A stretch of 64,000 nt of DNA from NCBI GenBank assembly GCA_020205615.1, contig CM035164.1:1453501-1517500 (forward strand). The letters are read 5' to 3'. The DNA is from Panax quinquefolius. Lineage: Eukaryota > Streptophyta > Magnoliopsida > Apiales > Araliaceae. Shown one piece after another: positions 58,701-64,000 of this stretch (position 1 is its first letter; every line of letters begins with the position of its first letter). Under the pieces are notes generated by a model. That model was not told the origin of the DNA. It ran no database searches and saw nothing but the letters and a program-made list of their open reading frames with translations. Position numbers and translations under genes: made by a program.

Positions 58701-61700
58701 TCTCTCTTTCCAATGAGGTAAAGTAGTAGAGAAGGGAAGAGAATAAATTCATAGTATTAATTCCCAGTGCACAATTACTTTTATTTTTTAGTTTTCCACT
58801 AACAGTAAACCAATACTATTGAGGGAATTAGTGGAAAGATTTGGTGAAAGTACTTACAATAATAGAAGCAGGACATTTTTTTGGGGACAACCCATAGAGG
58901 AAACTAGGACGTTTAATATGGGGGGATGGAAGGAGCATATGAGTTCTATATCTTGCTACCATTATGAGAATCTGTTGTTAATTTAGTTTGCTCGTAGTTG
59001 CAAATAATTTTAAGTTTTCCCTTCCTTTTTAGTATGGTGGGTTGTTTGGAGGAGATTTATCTAATGATTTACTGCTCAACATTACTGTCCCATTCTGAGA
59101 CAACTTAGATAATCTAGATCTAATTAGCCAAGCCTAGGTGATTGAGATCTAAGTTTTGCTGATCAAGTTGGTTTTACATGTGCATGTGATACCCTAAATT
59201 AAGTTACATTTTTTTTCATGTTTATTTTGTATCATGAGATGACTTCTATTCTCAAAGCTTTCCAACAAAAATTTAGGAAGATGAACTAAGAGCTGAGGAA
59301 GAATGCCGTGAATCTAGTGCTCCTGGTGAGATAAATTTCAACGAAGAATCTGACAACTCTTATCAGCTGCAATCAGTTACAGAAAGCACTAATTTGTTTC
59401 ATGAACTTCCATACACAAAAGTGAACGAGCTTACACTAAAGAGGCTAGCAAAATCCTTCTTTGAAATGCAACAGTCTGAGGAATGTGTTGATGACATTAA
59501 TTCTACTCTTTTGCTACAGTATGAGGATGCACGATATCCCAATCTTTTGGTAATTGAACTTAATTCTTAACTACCCACTTATATTTCAATTTCAAATCAT
59601 ATTTATTGATGTTCCTAACAGTATCTTTTCCAAATTTGAGTTGCAGCCAACTCAATTAAGGCCTTTCTATAAAGGTGGGTGTCACAGGAGCCTTCAGAAG
59701 TTGTTCACTTTTTATTGCTTTTTGAGTGCTTTGCTCCTACTAACATTTAAGTAGTGCAGGTTTTGATGGGAACTACGACTATTTTGATGGACTACCCTCT
59801 TTCTTGAGCATCCCCCAGGACTTTATATGCCCTTTGAGTGGTCAATTTTTTGAAGACCCTGTCACCCTAGAGACTGGCCAAACCTTTGAAAGTGCAGCTA
59901 TCGCAGAATGGTTTAATAAAGGACATAAAACATGTCCATTAACTGGGAAGACACTGGAACATCAAACTGTGCCACTCACCAACTTCATTTTGAAACGTGT
60001 TTTTGAAAGCTGGAAATCAGAGCATTGTAGGATTCTCCTGTCTTTTGCTTCTCAGGTAGCAGGGACTGAGGGGGAGCACATTAAGTTAAAGGATGAAGCA
60101 TCCATTTGCATATTAGAGCATCTACTTACTTTTTTCAGCAGAGAGGACAGAACAAAAAATGCAAAGCTCGTTATTTCTCTTGGAGGTTTGCAGTTTCTTA
60201 TACGAAGGTTTGGATGCGGAAATTTGGGAGAAAAGACATGTATTGCAGCATTGTTGTCTCATTGTATTGATGCAGACTCTGGTTGCAGAAATTACATAGC
60301 TAGAAACATTGAAAGTACATGTTTTGTTGAACTACTCCACAACAAGCAGGTTAAGTCAAGAGCAAATGCTGTATCGCTGTTGACCAAACTGATTTGCTTG
60401 AATAGGTATGTTGTATTTTTCTTCTTTTAAATTCTTTTTTGTTGCATTGGGTACCGTTTAGCATGTTCTGACCTGCATTCCATCAATTATTTCCAAGAGA
60501 ATTACTGTATGTTTTGGGAGGTTTAGTGATAAGGGAGGGGATATTCTCTATCTGTAGCATTAAGCATATCATACTACAGTATTCATTCCCCATTCCCTTT
60601 TTATTAATTTTAAGGGAAAAGAAAAGGAGAAGTTGGACATTATCTAACACATTCCGACCTGCATTCCTGCAATATGTCTAAGAAAATACTGTATACTTTG
60701 GGAGCTTTTGTAGTGAGGGAGAGACCAATGAGCTCTAGCTCAAATGGTATCATTCCCTCTCATATATGAGAGTGGTCATGGGTTCAAACCTCAATGGAGG
60801 CATTCTTAGCTAGACTCAGTTGAGGCAGTATTCTATAGACTATAGCTGTTATGGGCTTATTTATAACCTAAAGACACTATTCTATAGCCATTATGGCATT
60901 TCCATGTATGGTTTGATGTTAGGTTCTATGTCTCCATGTAGTACCCACTATGATAATAAATAATAACTTTTAAGCAGCGAGGGAGGGGATATTCCCCATG
61001 ATGTAGCCTATCATTCTTCAGTATTCATTCCTCTTTCTGTTTCTTTCTTCTTCTTTTGTTTTTTTCTTTCTTTTTTTAAAGGAAGGGGAAAGAAAAAGAG
61101 AACATGGTTTTAGTGATATCACTTGAGGTCCACTACACATCACCTCTCGAACGCTTTTTCTTTATTTGTCACTACATGTTGGTTTGTTTTATTTATTTAT
61201 AAAAATTGAAAATTTTTAGAGTCACCAGTAAATGCAGGGTGTAGAAATTCTCCCTAGCCACCTCCACCACCTTAATTAAAAAAAGGTAAAAAGACAAAAG
61301 AAGTCACTGATAAGTTATGATAGTTTAATAAGTTATCAATTTGGCTCAAGTGGTAGTGAACCTAATGATAAGTGCCTTTCTCAGCATAGTCAATACTCTG
61401 CAAAGACAATGATTTCCTTGGGGCCACCCATGCATAATTTAATGGTATTACCCGGTATGTGTGGTTGGTGGGGTATTGCACATTCTAAAGGTGGTGGCTG
61501 CGGGTTCCAGTCATAAAAAAAAAGTTATGACATTCTAGTAGAAAAGGCGTAGTGGTTTTGAATACTTTTAGGTGCTTTAGTGTCCTTTTAGATGTACAGG
61601 ACCATTGAAATATATTCAGATGCAAGACTAAGTGGGGTCCTAAGTGACGTACCTTTATTTTGGTGAATGTGGTCTAGTCATATGGTTTTAACTTTTAAGT

Positions 61701-62685
61701 AGTTACTGATATTGACTTGCTTTGGCAACAATTAAGCATTGATATCAACTCTGTGTTTCAGGAGGAAAGATGTTCAGTTTCTTTTAAGTGGCTTGCAAAA
61801 CAAAGGGATAGTGAACACAATGCATGTTTTGATCGTTTATCTCCAGAGTTGCCCCTCTGAGCAAAGGCCTTTGGTTGCTGCTCTCCTGTTAAATTTAGAC
61901 CTTCTGGTAAGTTCCTCAATACACTAATTTTATTCAGGGTTGATATAACTTTTAGGATTTGGTTCTCCATCTGATACAACATACAGTATTTGGTTTCTCC
62001 ATTCTTGATGATGTACAAGCCATTTTTCTTTTTTCTGTAAAAACATCAACGATATTTGGAACATTACAAACTGACAATGGATAATTGCCAATTAGTCTTG
62101 GAACGGATAATTTCATGCTATGACTCAACCATTTTGTCCCCCTATATATTTCTTGGTTAAGTATGAGCTTAATAAGGTTGGGGTTCTTATGTTAAAATAT
62201 GGCAAGAAGCCCATTTTTGTTAGAAGATTTTCAAGTTATGAACTTGAGTGATACTTGATACCTCTATCTAAATTCACAGAATGTTTTCCAGTTTGACTGA
62301 ACAATACAATCTCTGTTCTGTTGAGATTTTTTTAAAGACATAAATACCATTTAAGAAATTTTACTCGTGCTTAAAAAAAAACATAACTTATTGCTCTATT
62401 TTAAGCTATCCTTTTTGATTCAACTTGCAGATAGAACCTAAAAAATATAGCATATATAGAGAAGAGGCTGTTGATGCCATTACAGTGGCCCTGGAGAGCA
62501 GCTTATCTGATGAGAAGATCAGAGAAAAGTGTTGCCATACTCTCCTTGTCTTGGGTGGGCATTTCTCTTTCAGTGGGAAGGTAATGACAGAGGATTGGAT
62601 CCTGAAAAAAGCTGGATTTATTGATTGTAATGAATCAGAACTTCTTGACAATGAAGACATAGTACCAGTTGAAAGCATTCCGTCG
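55721..62685 (+). CDS. E3 ubiquitin ligase LIN/CERBERUS-like, 5' part
   Basis: Exons: 55721-57433, 59277-59549, 59647-59674, 59760-60405, 61762-61906, 62431-62685; phases agree and about 1020 codons are open. Residues 1-570 form a long N-terminal region, first basic and disordered, then helical (EVAVQAMISILTGYIKRFLK; SACAHLYLCVIYKLQKKDRI; FLPHLSHLKAWYNQ). A 28-nt exon encodes PTQLRPFYK. A U-box follows at about 688-758 (IPQDFICPLSGQFFEDPVTL, ETGQTFESAAIAEWF, CPLTGKTL). It is followed by armadillo-like helices (LVISLGGLQFLIRRFG; VNTMHVLIVYLQSCP; REKCCHTLLVLGGHFSFSGK). U-boxes recruit E2 enzymes. In legumes LIN/CERBERUS acts in rhizobial infection, and relatives occur in non-nodulating plants (family knowledge). 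The WD40 C-terminus lies beyond the window. Of ATGs 55721 and 55727, the first is used. Confidence 0.9.
57434..59276 (+). other. LIN intron 1
   Basis: 1.84-kb intron holding one MITE (58540-58935) and a tRNA-like B-box GGGTTCAAGTC at 58131-58141 that may belong to a weak SINE copy. Short frames such as the one at 57690-57893 have no family signature. Confidence 0.5.
58540..58935. mobile_element. large Stowaway-like MITE in LIN intron 1
   Basis: 396 bp from CTCCCTCCGCCCCAAAATAA to TTAATATGGGGGGATGGAAG-GAG. The ends pair imperfectly, and subterminal CATCCTAATT/AACTAGGACG also pair. The left flank is TA (58538-58539) and the right flank is CA, probably a mutated TA. Confidence 0.65.
60455..61105. 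repeat. diverged tandem duplication in LIN intron 4, second copy split by a SINE
   Basis: Copy 1 (about 60462-60635) and copy 2 (about 60640-60725 plus 60975-61105) share GACCTGCATTCC, ACTGTAT-TTTGGGAG, GAGGGAGGGGATATTC-like, CAGTATTCATTCC and AAAGAGAA-rich ends. A SINE-like segment interrupts the second copy at GAGGGAG. Confidence 0.6.
60727..60973 (+). repeat. tRNA-derived SINE in LIN intron 4
   Basis: A box TCTAGCTCAAATGG and B box GGGTTCAAACCTC are spaced as in pol III promoters, separated by a palindromic CTCTCATATATGAGAG arm. It ends in an AATAATAA-rich tail. GAGGGAG on both sides (60715-60721 region and about 60980) may be a target duplication. Confidence 0.65.
61336..61530 (+). repeat. 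SINE copy, same family as 36720
   Basis: TTGGCTCAAGTGGTAGT head, TGATTTCCTTGGGGCCACCC body, GGTGGGGTATTGCA and a GGGTTCCAGTCAT end followed by poly-A (about 9 A). Unlike the copy in callose synthase intron 9 it is uninterrupted. Confidence 0.75.
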
Positions 62686-64000
62686 GTATGTTTTGTTTTG
62701 TCCTGAAATGTTTTCTTTGTTCTCTGTGACACTCTCTTTGACACACTTTCTCTCTCTCTCTCTCTCTCACTCTCTATCTATCTATATATATATTGAGTTT
62801 GTGCAAATCTCTTTCGAGTCCATGAAATATGTTAGTTCACGCATGATTTTTGGGACTTTGTAACATTATTCCTACTTTATAACTAACTGAAAGTTCAATG
62901 ATGGTACAGACTTATAAAATGTCTTTGTACTTCCTTTTCCCAAGTATTTGTTCAAATCTTGACCACTAATAATTCTCAGCGTGCATTATATCTGCATGTT
63001 ATTATGCGTGGACTGATCAAACAATGTTTAGAATGTCTGTAATTACAGCATAATCATAATCTTTGACATCCTATTTAACCCATATTTTCTTTTAACGATG
63101 AAGTGGTAGCTAGTCATATTTGTCCCATGAGGCCAAGACTAGGAACTTATATGCTATATTACTGCATTATTATAGGTAGATGCCATCTTTGAGTTTGACC
63201 TTAGGTACTTACTTTCTGCAATTCTTTTTTCTGTACTTATTCTTTTCACTCATCCTAGTTTACTCACAAACACATTACCTTTTTTTGCCAATCTAGTTGA
63301 TCTGATTTTTTAACCTTGAATTGCTTAACATGATCATAATATTTGAATTGCGGCAAAAATAATGTGTGAGACAGTATAAATATACTTCCCAAAACGAATT
63401 GCAGAAATGATGCCAGATACGACTGTAAATTACAAATAATGGCTTGGAATATGAATATGTTTGGGATGACTTAAGAAATGTGATTAGTGATTTTGCTATC
63501 AGTTTTAAAAAAAAATAGTTTGCGTTTGGTAAAGAAAAATACTTGAGTAGTTAAAAGTGAAATTTTTTTGGTATAAAAAAAATTTGCTTCTCAGTTATTT
63601 CAGGTGTAAATTACTAAAAAGGAAGATTTTGGGAAGTAAAGATGGGTAATGTGTGAAATTCTTAAAATAAATAGGTATAGATTAGTAATATAATTGGTCA
63701 AACTTGATTATTAGATTTGGCAAATAATCAGAAGCCGTTTTAAAAGCTGATTACCGAACACTTTCTGCTTAGTAAAACTGATTATAAGCACGTTTGACTG
63801 ATTATAAGCGATCCCAAACACCGTCTATGTACAATTTTTAATGACCACTTTTGTTAGCTTCGATTCTCATTCCAGTCTGAGAAAGTTGTGTTATACAGAT
63901 ATTTTTGGCTTGAACTTGTGGAGTGTTTTCTTGTGGCTGTAACTCTGATTTGACCATGGACTCCAAATATCTTTATACTATTCTCCTCTTTGGTGATGAA
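62686..64000 (+). other. LIN intron 6, running off the window
   Basis: Begins GTATGT after a clean exon end. A (CT)n/(TA)n microsatellite lies at about 62749-62793. No further LIN exon was recognised before the right edge, so the intron is over 1.3 kb or the next exon was missed. Confidence 0.55.

Overview
The window is plant nuclear DNA, AT-rich with long introns. It carries two large protein genes in head-to-head orientation, and almost all the rest is transposon-derived. The closest protein families point to a eudicot. An asterid is possible, but the sequence alone does not settle the lineage.

Gene 1 fills about 2.1-50.4 kb on the minus strand. It is a complete callose synthase (1,3-beta-glucan synthase, GSL family, CALS1/2/3 clade, most like CALS3). 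I traced 42 coding exons by protein similarity, all with GT...AG borders and consistent phases, implying about 1947 residues, the normal family length. Four exons have lengths that break the reading frame: exon 2 (+1), exon 21 (-2, immediate TAA), exon 24 (net +7) and exon 39 (-1). As read, the protein would stop after about 93 residues. The gene is therefore annotated as a young pseudogene or an assembly-damaged copy. Every other exon is well preserved.

The introns of gene 1 form a nested transposon archive. Intron 40 (7.8 kb) holds a broken Ty1/Copia element that was itself hit by a solo LTR, a Gypsy-LTR fragment and a hAT fragment. Intron 34 holds a small LTR element inserted 7 nt downstream of its 5' splice junction. 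Intron 20 has a tandem duplication containing a second copy of exon 20 with a dead acceptor; the other unit was split by a hAT element that carries a further hAT. Introns 17 and 2 each hold one more hAT element with a clean 8-bp target duplication. Intron 9 has a tRNA-type SINE split by a 1.8-kb non-autonomous LTR element with a 5-bp target duplication. Intron 1 has a 2.7-kb probable solo LTR.

Gene 2 (about 54.45 kb to beyond the right edge, plus strand) is the 5' part of a LIN/CERBERUS-type E3 ubiquitin ligase: a long N-terminal region, a U-box, then the start of an alpha-helical repeat region. The WD40 part expected of this family lies beyond the window. Its six visible coding exons are intact. 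Both genes have 5'-UTR introns, and about 4 kb of gene-free, AT-rich sequence separates the two promoters. No convincing new molecular system was seen. The most interesting material is the damage to the callose synthase and the datable nesting of transposons around its exons.
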